Below, piece after piece: positions 18,293 through 27,008 of a stretch of DNA of 64,000 bases. A model generated the notes under the pieces. It ran no database searches. It worked only from the letters and a program-made list of their open reading frames with translations, and had not been told where the DNA came from. The first letter of the stretch is position 1. Each line of letters starts with the position of its first letter. Both the position numbers and the translations under genes were made by a program. The stretch is taken from assembly GCA_033344775.1 (NCBI GenBank), contig JAWPMT010000004.1, forward strand, positions 992,001-1,056,000, in the 5' to 3' direction. Source of the stretch: Cytophagales bacterium. GTDB taxonomy: Bacteria > Bacteroidota > Bacteroidia > Cytophagales > Cyclobacteriaceae.

Positions 18293-19330
18293 CTATTTGT
18301 TCAACTGGTTGGTCACTTCCTCAAGTAAATACTGTGTAACATCAATTTTGTTAGCGATTAACTTTCGATGATTTTCATTAAACGCTTTCATCATCTCGGC
18401 TTTCTGAAGGATCTCAATGGCGCATTCTAACGATTTTTCCTGATCCTCAATACTTTCAGTGAAATTCCAGACCAGCCCATGTGTTTCTAAATCGTCTGTG
18501 TACCCTCTTCCAATATCATCCAGGTAAATCGCGGGAGTTCCGAGTAAGGCGGATTCTGAGGCCATAGTGGCACTTTCTCCCAAAACCAGGTCCGCATAAT
18601 ATAACGCCTCGTGCATACGGTCAATAGGTGCATTAAATTGGTATGGCTTAAGGTCATCCGGCAGTTCCATCTCAGAGGAGATAAAGACCTTCAAAATCTT
18701 AGATAACTCGTGAACCATCTTGCGCTTCATCTCCAGATTGATGCCATTGTGTCCCAAATCATGGTTTGCATTCCATGAGACAAATCGAAACAAACAAAAC
18801 TTCTCATCGGGTTTTAACCCCATCAGGTCTTTGATGTCAGGATTAGGTGAGAAATAATTTGGATGCAGATAACACAATTCCATGTACCCATCAAACAGTT
18901 TTTGCTTTTTACTGATCTTTCCGTTGTAAGCTTTGGGGCTCAATACTAAATCGGTAAATGGTCTGTAAAGCAGCCGCCCAAGTTTGGCATGTTCTGTATC
19001 ATCGAAGGCGATGTGCGGTTTTCCCATCAACGAAGAGACGTGTGCTGCATAGGGGGAACTGAAGCTTAGAAAAATGTCTGGTTTGAACTTTCGAGCTTCT
19101 CTATAGATGATCCAGTCACCTTTTGCGATATAGAGTAGTTTGCCTAAAGCTCCGTTACTCCCTTTGCCTCTCGAGACAAAAGGGATATTTGCCAGCTTCA
19201 ATAGTTCGTGGCTGATCTCTTTGCTTCTTGCTGTAACTAATACTTCATTACCTTGTTCCTGAAAAATACGGATGAAATTTTTGAAGTAATGCACATGAGC
19301 GGGGTGTCCTATGTCGACTAAGGCCTTCAT
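18293..19330 (-). CDS. DUF354 GT-B-like protein
   Basis: The opening KALVDIGHPAHVHYFKNFI is diagnostic of DUF354, a GT-B-fold family in polysaccharide clusters. ADLVLGESATMASESALLGTPAIYLD near residue 250-275 looks like the nucleotide-sugar pocket of glycosyltransferases. It has 345 residues and no membrane segment. It lies only 3 bp after the toroid gene and precedes the initiating transferase. A glycosyltransferase role is likely but not shown for the family. Confidence 0.85.
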   Translation of the reverse strand: MKALVDIGHPAHVHYFKNFIRIFQEQGNEVLVTARSKEISHELLKLANIPFVSRGKGSNGALGKLLYIAKGDWIIYREARKFKPDIFLSFSSPYAAHVSSLMGKPHIAFDDTEHAKLGRLLYRPFTDLVLSPKAYNGKISKKQKLFDGYMELCYLHPNYFSPNPDIKDLMGLKPDEKFCLFRFVSWNANHDLGHNGINLEMKRKMVHELSKILKVFISSEMELPDDLKPYQFNAPIDRMHEALYYADLVLGESATMASESALLGTPAIYLDDIGRGYTDDLETHGLVWNFTESIEDQEKSLECAIEILQKAEMMKAFNENHRKLIANKIDVTQYLLEEVTNQLNK

Positions 19331-19333
19331 TTC

Positions 19334-20536
19334 TTACTGTTTTAAAGCCAGATAAAGTTTGACCATCGCCAACAACATCCAGCACTGATTCCATCTAAAG
19401 TAGTCTGTTCGATTTGTAAACCAGGCGTATTTCTGGTAGTAGAATCGACCGGAAGTGGCTCTCATGTTTTGAATAGTCCATTTGTAAACATTTAGGGACT
19501 GTCCAAGATTTTGCTTTTCTATCGCTCTAAACCGGGCTAGCGAGATAATACCCTGGCTTTGGTTATGAATATCTACAGGATAAACCTTAGGTATTCGCCA
19601 ATAGGCGTATCCATCTGTATGAAATTGTTTTTCCCTGTAATAGCTCAGCCCGTTTTTGATCGCCTCCTGATAATTACCATCAGAGAGATTATAGATCTTG
19701 GTTAGAATGTCTATCGAGTCTATTACATAACCTTGATGAAAATCGATCTGTTTTTTAGGCTTGCCCGTATCCGGAGAATGACTGTAGTACCACGAGCCAT
19801 CTTCATTTTGTGTATTCAAAGTATACTGGAGTACTTCCTTGACGATTGGCAAGTGCTCCTGGGTATCCGAAAGCTCATCGTCATAAGCTAATATCTCCGC
19901 AGCAAGCAAATTCGCGTTGATAACCAGATCTCTTTGAACCGGAGTGTATGAATAGCACCTGGAATGCCCTTCAAAAGTAGTACAATGCACGTCATTTTTA
20001 ACAAAAGAGGTTGCAGATTTAATCAACTCCTTGACCCTTTCGTCTCGACTGACCCGGTAATAAGCCATAAGTCCGCGTGCAATGAAAGCAGTAACCACTA
20101 CACTGGGTGTAAAAGCATGAAATATGGATCTATCGCTTCGAGGCCAATCATAATTGTATCCCCAGCAAGCCCCACTGTATCCTTCACTTCTATGATCATA
20201 AAGCCATTGAAAAATTTCCTTCGCCTTGTTTTCAATTTGTGGTATATCAACAGTTTCAGACTCTATCAATAAAGAATAACTATGCAACAAAAGACCCATC
20301 CCTTTTGGGTTAATCCCCTTTTTCACTCCTAAGAGTCTTCGTAAATTGATCGGCGACCGTTTCACTACCTGGTTCGTTAGAAAGGAAATCCAATGCCCGA
20401 ACTTCTCAAATGGAATTACGGAATTATGTGAGTCATACAAAGAGTAACCTCTGTAATTCTGTTTCGAGCAGTAGGATTCTAATTTTTTGATATGGTCAAA
20501 CAACCGATTGGCGGTTTCGGTATTGTTTTCATTCAT
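19334..20536 (-). CDS. Alpha/alpha-toroid protein of unknown function
   Basis: A 400-residue helical protein with repeated aromatic-rich segments (GACWGYNYDWPRSDRS, TLNTQNEDGSWYYSHS, KQFHTDGYAYWRIPK, NRTDYFRWNQCWML), as in six-hairpin glycosidase or prenyltransferase toroids. No catalytic pair is obvious. Homologues in Bacteroidota polysaccharide loci are sometimes labelled delta-aminolevulinate dehydratase, but the Lys-rich TIM-barrel motifs of that enzyme are absent, so that name is rejected. There is no signal peptide. It could be a lyase, epimerase or hydrolase acting on lipid-linked intermediates; this is unproven. Confidence 0.6.
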   Translation of the reverse strand: MNENNTETANRLFDHIKKLESYCSKQNYRGYSLYDSHNSVIPFEKFGHWISFLTNQVVKRSPINLRRLLGVKKGINPKGMGLLLHSYSLLIESETVDIPQIENKAKEIFQWLYDHRSEGYSGACWGYNYDWPRSDRSIFHAFTPSVVVTAFIARGLMAYYRVSRDERVKELIKSATSFVKNDVHCTTFEGHSRCYSYTPVQRDLVINANLLAAEILAYDDELSDTQEHLPIVKEVLQYTLNTQNEDGSWYYSHSPDTGKPKKQIDFHQGYVIDSIDILTKIYNLSDGNYQEAIKNGLSYYREKQFHTDGYAYWRIPKVYPVDIHNQSQGIISLARFRAIEKQNLGQSLNVYKWTIQNMRATSGRFYYQKYAWFTNRTDYFRWNQCWMLLAMVKLYLALKQ

Positions 20537-20628
20537 TTTGCAACGTTTGTTAATGAGCTTAGTTAATAATAATGCAATGATATGGGTAACTGAAACTTAC
20601 GATTTTTTGAATTAAGCTGAGAGGAACA

Positions 20629-21762
20629 TCAGGAGACAATATGCTTTGAACTCTTAACGATCTGATTCACCATATTGGCAAGGCTAGCCTTACTTTTAAT
20701 GATCTCACGACTTTTTGTACCCATTTCCAAAATACTCTCTGGGGACTGCTCGGCAAAAAAAGACAAACACTTTTCAAGGTCCTCGACTTTGTAATCGAAA
20801 TCCAGGATAAAGCCATTCACCTTGTTTTCGATCAAATCATAGGCGGTTCCGTCACCGGGTGTGGTGATTACAGGAAGTCCATGAGCCATGGCCTCATTTA
20901 CAGCCAACCCTCCGGTACCTGGCAATAGAAATACATCTGCACCTTGGAAAAATGCTTTTACCTCGTCACCGTATTTAGGTCCGTGAAATATTATTTTATC
21001 TGACAACCCATATTCATCAACCATCTGCTGTAGTGTCGAAATAATCTCACCATTCCCCACCACATCAAACCTAAAGTCATAACCTTTCTCAGCCAGAATC
21101 CGAAATGCCTCAATGGCCGTATCCAACCGCTTGTTATTGAATATTACACCTACAAAAAGGAACTTCAACGGTACACCTGCGGACCTCAGTTGCTTCGCTT
21201 CTGCCTGATTGTAGATGCCTTCCACGTTGATGGTATTTTGTGCTACATATATCCTTTCCTTTGGATAACCTTGTTTAATAAGCTGTTCCTTGAACATCGT
21301 CCCATAAGTAAGGTAGGTATGGGACTTTTCAATAAAAGTAGATTTAAACCAAGCTTTCACGTAGCGTTGCACAGGACTTAAGTCCGTTCGGCGGTCACCT
21401 GAACCGGAGCCCCATAACACATATGGTATACGCCGACGCTGCAATTTTAGTAGCAGGAGGTTGTAATTGATTTTGCCGGCGTGATAAAGAATAATCACTT
21501 TATCTGGACTGGTTCTCATTACACTTGAAATGAGCTTCTTTTGCCATTGGATCTCGAACTTGGCTATTGTCAGGCCTACTGTTTCATTATGAATAAGTTC
21601 AAACCCTTCAGCCTTCACTTCCTTGACACTCTTTTTACCTGCATTGGTGCCAGTGATCACGGTAAGCTTAATGCCTTTTTTCTCGTACTCACTACTTAAC
21701 AAAGTAAGCAAGTCAATTCTGTAATGAGGTAAAACTGGTAATACTAAGGTTACTTTTTGCAC
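20629..21762 (-). CDS. Family 4 (GT-B) glycosyltransferase
   Basis: The C-terminal half has the retaining GT4 signature: LKFLFVGVIFNNKRLDTAIEAF, then GADVFLLPGTGGLAVNEAMAHGLPVITTPGDG with the E-x7-E-like motif. It has 377 residues. The start codon (21762) is directly adjacent to the stop of the preceding sulfotransferase (21763), indicating coupling. It should add one sugar to the lipid-linked repeat unit. Confidence 0.92.
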   Translation of the reverse strand: MQKVTLVLPVLPHYRIDLLTLLSSEYEKKGIKLTVITGTNAGKKSVKEVKAEGFELIHNETVGLTIAKFEIQWQKKLISSVMRTSPDKVIILYHAGKINYNLLLLKLQRRRIPYVLWGSGSGDRRTDLSPVQRYVKAWFKSTFIEKSHTYLTYGTMFKEQLIKQGYPKERIYVAQNTINVEGIYNQAEAKQLRSAGVPLKFLFVGVIFNNKRLDTAIEAFRILAEKGYDFRFDVVGNGEIISTLQQMVDEYGLSDKIIFHGPKYGDEVKAFFQGADVFLLPGTGGLAVNEAMAHGLPVITTPGDGTAYDLIENKVNGFILDFDYKVEDLEKCLSFFAEQSPESILEMGTKSREIIKSKASLANMVNQIVKSSKHIVS

Positions 21763-22584
21763 TTAAATCATCGATTGACGGTAAACAATTAAAAATGGGA
21801 AGGTAAAAACCTTTAGTCCCAGTGATTCAAGTTTACTTAATTTATAAGGACTAGAATCTGTCTGAATTCTTGAGCCAAGTACAGGAATGTCCAACATCTC
21901 TTCATCAAAAGTGATATTTAAAAACTTGCATAAATCCTGAATGATCTTACGTTTATCAGCTTTGAAATTTTCGTAGCTAATAAATGTGCTATTTTTTGGC
22001 CTGAAAATATTTCCGAACAAAATTGTACAATTAAACATGATTGCCGTGTATAAAAGCATAGTAAACCTGCGAGAAAATGAAGTCATTTTGTGTTTGTTAA
22101 ACTGGGAAAAGGCCATTGTAAGTGGATCCCTGGCCAGAAACACAAATTGGCTTTTAGGGAAATGTTTTTTCAGCGTGGGAAAATAAGCAATATGTAGAGG
22201 AAACTTTGCCCCACAGAATTCCTTATTTTTTTGATCCGAGTCGAATTCCAATATCTTGCTCACTAACCCCCAATATGTTAAGTTGGCAGTATTGGTTTTT
22301 TCCAGGAATTTTTGAAATTTTTGGGCAACAAAATCATCAGATTTCCAATAGGAAGCGTTTTTAAGATTTTCCAGTTCTTGCGCGAGCAATCCAACGTTTT
22401 TGTTACTGCTAAACTTCTGATAACACTTGTAAACTGTATTTCCTTTGTTCTTTTTATGTAGGTGTAGCTCTCTCGTCACATTATATGTTGTGTGTTCATT
22501 GAGCACGTGCATATAGCCCTTACTCGCCGTTCTCGAGCATCCAAGGAAAAATACCATACGATCACCTTTCATTTTGTTGATCAA
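21763..22584 (-). CDS. Sulfotransferase family protein (3)
   Basis: VFFLGCSRTASKGYMHVL near residue 11 is a PAPS 5'-loop of relaxed form, and KSQFVFLARDPLTMAFSQFNKHK is the 3'-phosphate-binding strand and helix. It has 273 residues. There are in-frame ATGs at 22584, 22572 and 22557; the last would begin immediately before the PAPS loop strand and is also plausible. It is not closely similar by eye to the other three sulfotransferases here. Coupled to the GT4 gene. Confidence 0.75.
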   Translation of the reverse strand: MINKMKGDRMVFFLGCSRTASKGYMHVLNEHTTYNVTRELHLHKKNKGNTVYKCYQKFSSNKNVGLLAQELENLKNASYWKSDDFVAQKFQKFLEKTNTANLTYWGLVSKILEFDSDQKNKEFCGAKFPLHIAYFPTLKKHFPKSQFVFLARDPLTMAFSQFNKHKMTSFSRRFTMLLYTAIMFNCTILFGNIFRPKNSTFISYENFKADKRKIIQDLCKFLNITFDEEMLDIPVLGSRIQTDSSPYKLSKLESLGLKVFTFPFLIVYRQSMI

Positions 22585-22590
22585 TTGAAT

Positions 22591-23931
22591 CTACATTCTC
22601 AATACATTCCAAAGCAATGCTAGTCCTATTGTACCTATTTGAAAACCCAGGGCGACTTCAATTATTAGTTTTTTATACTTTATTCCTTTTTCGAATAAAT
22701 AATACATGCCAAAAAAGCCTAATATGTACATGAAGGGTAGATGGGGTAATGAATAACGTAATTTAAAAGTACTGTCAATGATGATCAACCCCAGGGTTTC
22801 TAGTAACGTAAAAGAAACGATAGGTAAAAGGTGATGATGACTATCCCTGAATACATAAAACAGCCCGATGATGGCAAAGAAAGAAATGGCCATTTTCAGG
22901 ATTAAAGAGGCGCCAAAAACAGAAACATCCGACAATCTTTTCCTGGCGTGTGGTATGAGTGTGGGGAGCGGACCAATAACTCCTGAAACAACGACAATGG
23001 GAAGACTAATCTTGGATGCTTGTTCCTCTCCTTTATAGACGGTTGCATTTTGGCGGTTAAAATTCACGATTTTTAATGGTTCTCTGAAAATAAATATGAC
23101 TGATAGCACACTGAGGAATAATACGGAGGCCACCAGTATTTTTTTTAGATTCAGCCCATTGCGAAAGAGCATTCCTCCAAGTGCGGCTATGAACAAGAAA
23201 AGTGCTACTTCTATTCTAAAAAAGCCCAACATCAAGCCGCTGCATAGCATAAGGAAAAGGAACACCTTACGATTATTCAACGAGAATTGAAGCATGAAGT
23301 AAAAGAACACCAGAATGAAAAACAACATCACTGGTTCTTTTAACCCAGAGATCAAAAACCAAATGTTAAAGGAGGATATGGAAAAACAAAGGGCCGCAAA
23401 AATAGCGTACCTCTTTAGCATGAATTTGTGACTAATCTTAAAAATCAGAAAAGTATTTAACAGGTTCACTAGTAAGTTCACAAACTTTACAAAAAGCGGA
23501 GAATCGATTATTTTATAGAGATTAGCCACATAAAAAATCATACCCATATCATCCAGACCATACTTGGTTTCGGACATTAGCTCGTTAATTCCCATAAACA
23601 CATTGTCCTTGGAAACTTGTCTTCCTGCCTGATCATAAAATGGTGCATCGCTAGGAACATATTGGAATAGTAAATCTGTATGTTGATTAATTGAAAACAC
23701 GTAGATGCAACCTGCCGTGAAAGGAACTACAAAAGAGAAGAATAAGAGGTGTCGGACCCGGATATTTTTCCTCGAGAGCAGAAATAAGACCACCATTGTG
23801 AAAGCCAAAATATATCCAAGGTTGATCACGAATACATCCCAAAACTCAAGGTAGCGATCGAAAAAAGCGACACCTAAAATCAAGACGATCAGAATGGTAG
23901 ACAGGATATAAATCACAAAAATCCGTTTCAT
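22591..23931 (-). CDS. Polytopic membrane protein, Wzy-type polymerase candidate
   Basis: A 446-residue protein with about 10-12 hydrophobic helices and a larger loop with QYVPSDAPFYDQAGRQV after the third helix. The locus has Wzx-, Wzz- and Wza-like proteins but no other polymerase candidate, so Wzy by elimination is reasonable. The DAPFYDQAG loop is also like that of family-39-type membrane glycosyltransferases, the main alternative. It lies 9 bp after the sulfotransferase-4 stop and 6 bp before the sulfotransferase-3 gene. Confidence 0.65.
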   Translation of the reverse strand: MKRIFVIYILSTILIVLILGVAFFDRYLEFWDVFVINLGYILAFTMVVLFLLSRKNIRVRHLLFFSFVVPFTAGCIYVFSINQHTDLLFQYVPSDAPFYDQAGRQVSKDNVFMGINELMSETKYGLDDMGMIFYVANLYKIIDSPLFVKFVNLLVNLLNTFLIFKISHKFMLKRYAIFAALCFSISSFNIWFLISGLKEPVMLFFILVFFYFMLQFSLNNRKVFLFLMLCSGLMLGFFRIEVALFLFIAALGGMLFRNGLNLKKILVASVLFLSVLSVIFIFREPLKIVNFNRQNATVYKGEEQASKISLPIVVVSGVIGPLPTLIPHARKRLSDVSVFGASLILKMAISFFAIIGLFYVFRDSHHHLLPIVSFTLLETLGLIIIDSTFKLRYSLPHLPFMYILGFFGMYYLFEKGIKYKKLIIEVALGFQIGTIGLALLWNVLRM

Positions 23932-23940
23932 GATAATGCT

Positions 23941-24816
23941 TTAGTGGTATCCTAATTCTGACAAGTTTCGATTCAAAGATTTAGCTAATCGCTCGTTATC
24001 TTCACTGAATAAAGCAGAGATTCTCTCATGTTGCTCATTAGTAAGGATTAACTTATCGCCAGGAAATATACTGTCAAATAACCTGATGACACGAACAAGG
24101 GAAACGTAGATCAACTTTGGTATTCTTGTTCGAACTTGATCAATTTTAGGTTGTTTTGATCGGATCAACAGACTGTTCAATATTCTAACCCAGTTTAGTG
24201 CTCTTTTAGATAGCCCTTTGCGTCGAGACCTGAATTTTGCTGGTTTATAGGTGAAAGTTAAGCCCGTGAATTGATTTAGCTCTTCAACGATTTCAGCACC
24301 ACGCTTGTTGATTTCTTCGTAAATCAGAACTTTCACATTTTGTTCTTCAAATGAGTCATTAAGTGCGCACTGAATACGATGGTAGCGATTATCGAAATAA
24401 TTCTCATCACCTTCAATCATTGCATCTAAAAATTCCTGAAAATGCAGTTTACCCCCACTTCCGACAATAAATTGTGAATACCTGGATACAATGAGGTGGT
24501 ACTGATTCCGAATAACAAGGATCACCTTGGGATGTTCTGAACGATCGATTATTCTGGTGAAAACTTTTGGGAGTGCACTAAATCTTGTAACGCGTACACG
24601 ATGTAAAATGGGATGCCACTCCGGTAGAATAATATGTTCATCACTTTCTAATCTAATCAAACCCAATTCTGCGCCCCTCTGTCCTTCCTTAGGTTCTTCA
24701 ACATCAAACTTTCCAGACTTGTAACAATAGTCAACATCATTGACCTCCTGAAAAATAGACTGCAAGTATGTGGAGGCAGATTTTGAAAATCCGATATGTA
24801 CAATTTCAGGTTTCAT
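23941..24816 (-). CDS. Sulfotransferase family protein (4)
   Basis: VHIGFSKSASTYLQSIF is the PAPS 5'-loop and KVILVIRNQYHLIVSRYSQF the 3'-phosphate site. A start at 24843 is open, but the ATG at 24816 overlaps the stop of the upstream glycosyltransferase in an ATGA junction, so it was preferred; the product is about 291 residues. The C-terminal GDKLILTNEQHERISALFSEDNERLAKSL matches the end helix of bacterial Sulfotransfer proteins. It is upstream of the Wzy candidate. Confidence 0.8.
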   Translation of the reverse strand: MKPEIVHIGFSKSASTYLQSIFQEVNDVDYCYKSGKFDVEEPKEGQRGAELGLIRLESDEHIILPEWHPILHRVRVTRFSALPKVFTRIIDRSEHPKVILVIRNQYHLIVSRYSQFIVGSGGKLHFQEFLDAMIEGDENYFDNRYHRIQCALNDSFEEQNVKVLIYEEINKRGAEIVEELNQFTGLTFTYKPAKFRSRRKGLSKRALNWVRILNSLLIRSKQPKIDQVRTRIPKLIYVSLVRVIRLFDSIFPGDKLILTNEQHERISALFSEDNERLAKSLNRNLSELGYH

Positions 24817-25886
24817 TGAATAATTATTCCAAAGTTTTCCCATTTATGGGTCCCTAAAAAACTTGTGTAAGCAAACCTTTTTTCATTCAACTGCTCCAGG
24901 CAAAAATTTAGGTTTTCAAAATTCTCAGACAATGTCAAACCTATTTCATACTCTTCCATTACTCTAGGTAGTACACCGATGTTCATCGTGATGGTAGGAG
25001 TACTGGTACTTACTGCAGTGTAAACGCTGTATGGCATAGACCAATCATCATAACCGGTCCAATAAAAATCAATGTGATGTGCTAACTCCGATAAATCAAG
25101 CGACACTAAACTGTTCACGAAGAAAATCTCAGGGGCCGAAACCAAAAATTGATGTAATTCCTGGTTTTCAATTTCTCTTAAATCTGAAACGACTAAAAGT
25201 TTGAGGTTTTTGCCTTGTTTTTTAGCCGCTTCAATTAGTTTAGGAATGTTCTCCAAATATTTTTTCTTTTCTAAAACTGATCCGGCGCAAAACCCTAAAT
25301 ATCCATTTTGAGGTCGAAATGACTTTATGCTCGTGAGCAAATCTGTCCATGATAGGGATCTAAAGGCATTTGGACCATTGAGCATCTTCTTTTCACCAGC
25401 CTCTTTAGTGGAATGAATCGAAACGTTTCTTTCATACTCACCAAAGCTTATGGGTAAGATTTCACCCCTAAAGTCATGAAATTTCTCCTTTGCATACTTT
25501 ACCAAAATAGGGTCAAGTACCAGAATCTTCCGGGCATCACGTATCGTTAACTTCCTCCGAATTCTCAGTATTGCTGGGAAGTTCTCATGAGACTCGCGAT
25601 TAATGTTGTGACATACCCAATAAAATTTAATACCCCTAAGTTTTAAGTAGAACAGTAGGCATATTTCTGTACACAAGAGTAGGATACTTTTGAGTAGACT
25701 CGGGTAATCATTCAAGTACCGTTGAATTACGACAACTTCTCTTGCTTTTAGCTTGATTGTTTTTTTGAAAACCTTCAGGCCAAAGGAAATTCTGGATCCC
25801 TTAATCAAATGTATATTGACACCTTCCGGGGCAGCCTCTTTCCATTTTTTGGCCTTGAAATCATTTCCTCGAATCAGATAAAGCAT
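24813..25886 (-). CDS. GT-B-like glycosyltransferase candidate
   Basis: No strict signature, but the fold pattern fits GT-B. The N-terminal half has KFYWVCHNINRESHENFP and ARKILVLDPILVKYA; the C-terminal half has NGYLGFCAGSVLEKKKYLENIPKLIEAA, LKLLVVSD and YWTGYDDWSMPYSVYTAVSTSTPTI. The last resembles the acceptor/nucleotide loop where GT4 enzymes have a glycine-rich E-x7-E motif. The hydrophobic patch near 60-85 suggests membrane association. It has 357 residues and sits 9 bp downstream of the Wzz-like gene. Confidence 0.65.
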   Translation of the reverse strand: MLYLIRGNDFKAKKWKEAAPEGVNIHLIKGSRISFGLKVFKKTIKLKAREVVVIQRYLNDYPSLLKSILLLCTEICLLFYLKLRGIKFYWVCHNINRESHENFPAILRIRRKLTIRDARKILVLDPILVKYAKEKFHDFRGEILPISFGEYERNVSIHSTKEAGEKKMLNGPNAFRSLSWTDLLTSIKSFRPQNGYLGFCAGSVLEKKKYLENIPKLIEAAKKQGKNLKLLVVSDLREIENQELHQFLVSAPEIFFVNSLVSLDLSELAHHIDFYWTGYDDWSMPYSVYTAVSTSTPTITMNIGVLPRVMEEYEIGLTLSENFENLNFCLEQLNEKRFAYTSFLGTHKWENFGIIIQ

Positions 25887-25895
25887 GTGCTTAGG

Positions 25896-26984
25896 TTACC
25901 ATTTTGATTGAATATATAACTTCGACTCAATGGCAAACAACAGGCAAAAACCCAGGAAAAACCCTATAAATACCGAAAGGAATAATGATTTTATGATATT
26001 GGGGGAAGCCGGTTTTCTCGGGAGAATAACTGGCTGTATGGTTGTAAAAACAGGTTTTACCTCTTGAAGTTCTATTTTTTTATTTTCGAGTTGAGCAGCT
26101 ATCTGATTGTATAGGGAATAGGCAAGCCGGTAACTATCATTAAGACTTTGCTCTTCTGTGAGCCCTGAAGAACTAGAAACAATCCTATTTGAATCTTTGT
26201 AAGTGGCTAGGGCTTGCTGTGCTTTCTCGTATTCTCTTTTCTTTTCATCATGCAAATTTTGCATAAATTCAACTTCTTGCTTGATCTTTTGTGTCTTGTA
26301 ATCCCGGACAAATGCCTCCAATTTCTTTTTTACGTGATCCGTAAGAATAGCCGATGGCTCCGGTTCATTCAAAAAGCATTCGATAGTAATCGCTCCGGTA
26401 GTTTGATCGGTATCTATGGTAATAGCTTTCGCCAAAAGAGAGGAAGCCACTACTTCACTGGGACTTAATTTGATAAAACTTTCAGTTTCAACACTAAGTT
26501 GATTTTTTCCTCTGTCTGCACTGGATGACCGGAAACTTCTGAGGATCTTGAAAGGGAGTCCAATAGTGTATCTTCTCAGGGCTTTCAATAAGTTGTCTTC
26601 ATCAGTTTTAAGGAGGTAATCTCTCAAAACAATACCATCACCATACTTTTTTGAATTAACTATAATAGCTAATGCTTCCTCCTGAAATGGACGTGAATTT
26701 AGAATATCTGGATAAACAGCAGGAGACATCTCACCAGTACTAGTTAGGCCAGCGCTTGATATGCCTGCAAGATTTGCTAATCTTGAAAATCCTCTTCCTG
26801 CAGAATTAGGACTTACTTCTCGAAGAATCACCGTTTTAGAGGCATACTCATCAGGCGACAGCAGACTGAAAATAAGTCCTAATAGGAGACATGTGGCCAC
26901 AGTTATAATAATGAGTTTCCTCCGCTTCCAAATAATCTTAATTGTTTTCGTTAGATCTAAATCTTCCTCTTCAAACGAATTCAT
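25896..26984 (-). CDS. Wzz-like chain-length determinant (PCP)
   Basis: An inner-membrane polysaccharide co-polymerase. EEDLDLTKTIKIIWKRRKLI precedes TM1 (about 24-45); a long periplasmic part with coiled-coil (about 225-300) follows; a Pro-rich segment VILPRKPASPN leads into TM2 (about 330-352). It has 362 residues. It ends soon after TM2 and has no fused tyrosine-kinase domain, unlike many Bacteroidota Wzc-type proteins; no separate kinase was found here. It follows the exporter gene by 24 bp. Confidence 0.9.
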   Translation of the reverse strand: MNSFEEEDLDLTKTIKIIWKRRKLIIITVATCLLLGLIFSLLSPDEYASKTVILREVSPNSAGRGFSRLANLAGISSAGLTSTGEMSPAVYPDILNSRPFQEEALAIIVNSKKYGDGIVLRDYLLKTDEDNLLKALRRYTIGLPFKILRSFRSSSADRGKNQLSVETESFIKLSPSEVVASSLLAKAITIDTDQTTGAITIECFLNEPEPSAILTDHVKKKLEAFVRDYKTQKIKQEVEFMQNLHDEKKREYEKAQQALATYKDSNRIVSSSSGLTEEQSLNDSYRLAYSLYNQIAAQLENKKIELQEVKPVFTTIQPVILPRKPASPNIIKSLFLSVFIGFFLGFCLLFAIESKLYIQSKW

Positions 26985-27008
26985 TAACCTCTTTTTTAAA
27001 CGATGACT

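Noticed and set aside
19334-20536. Delta-aminolevulinic acid dehydratase
   Set aside because: The catalytic lysines and zinc-binding motifs of that TIM-barrel enzyme are absent; the sequence fits an alpha/alpha toroid.
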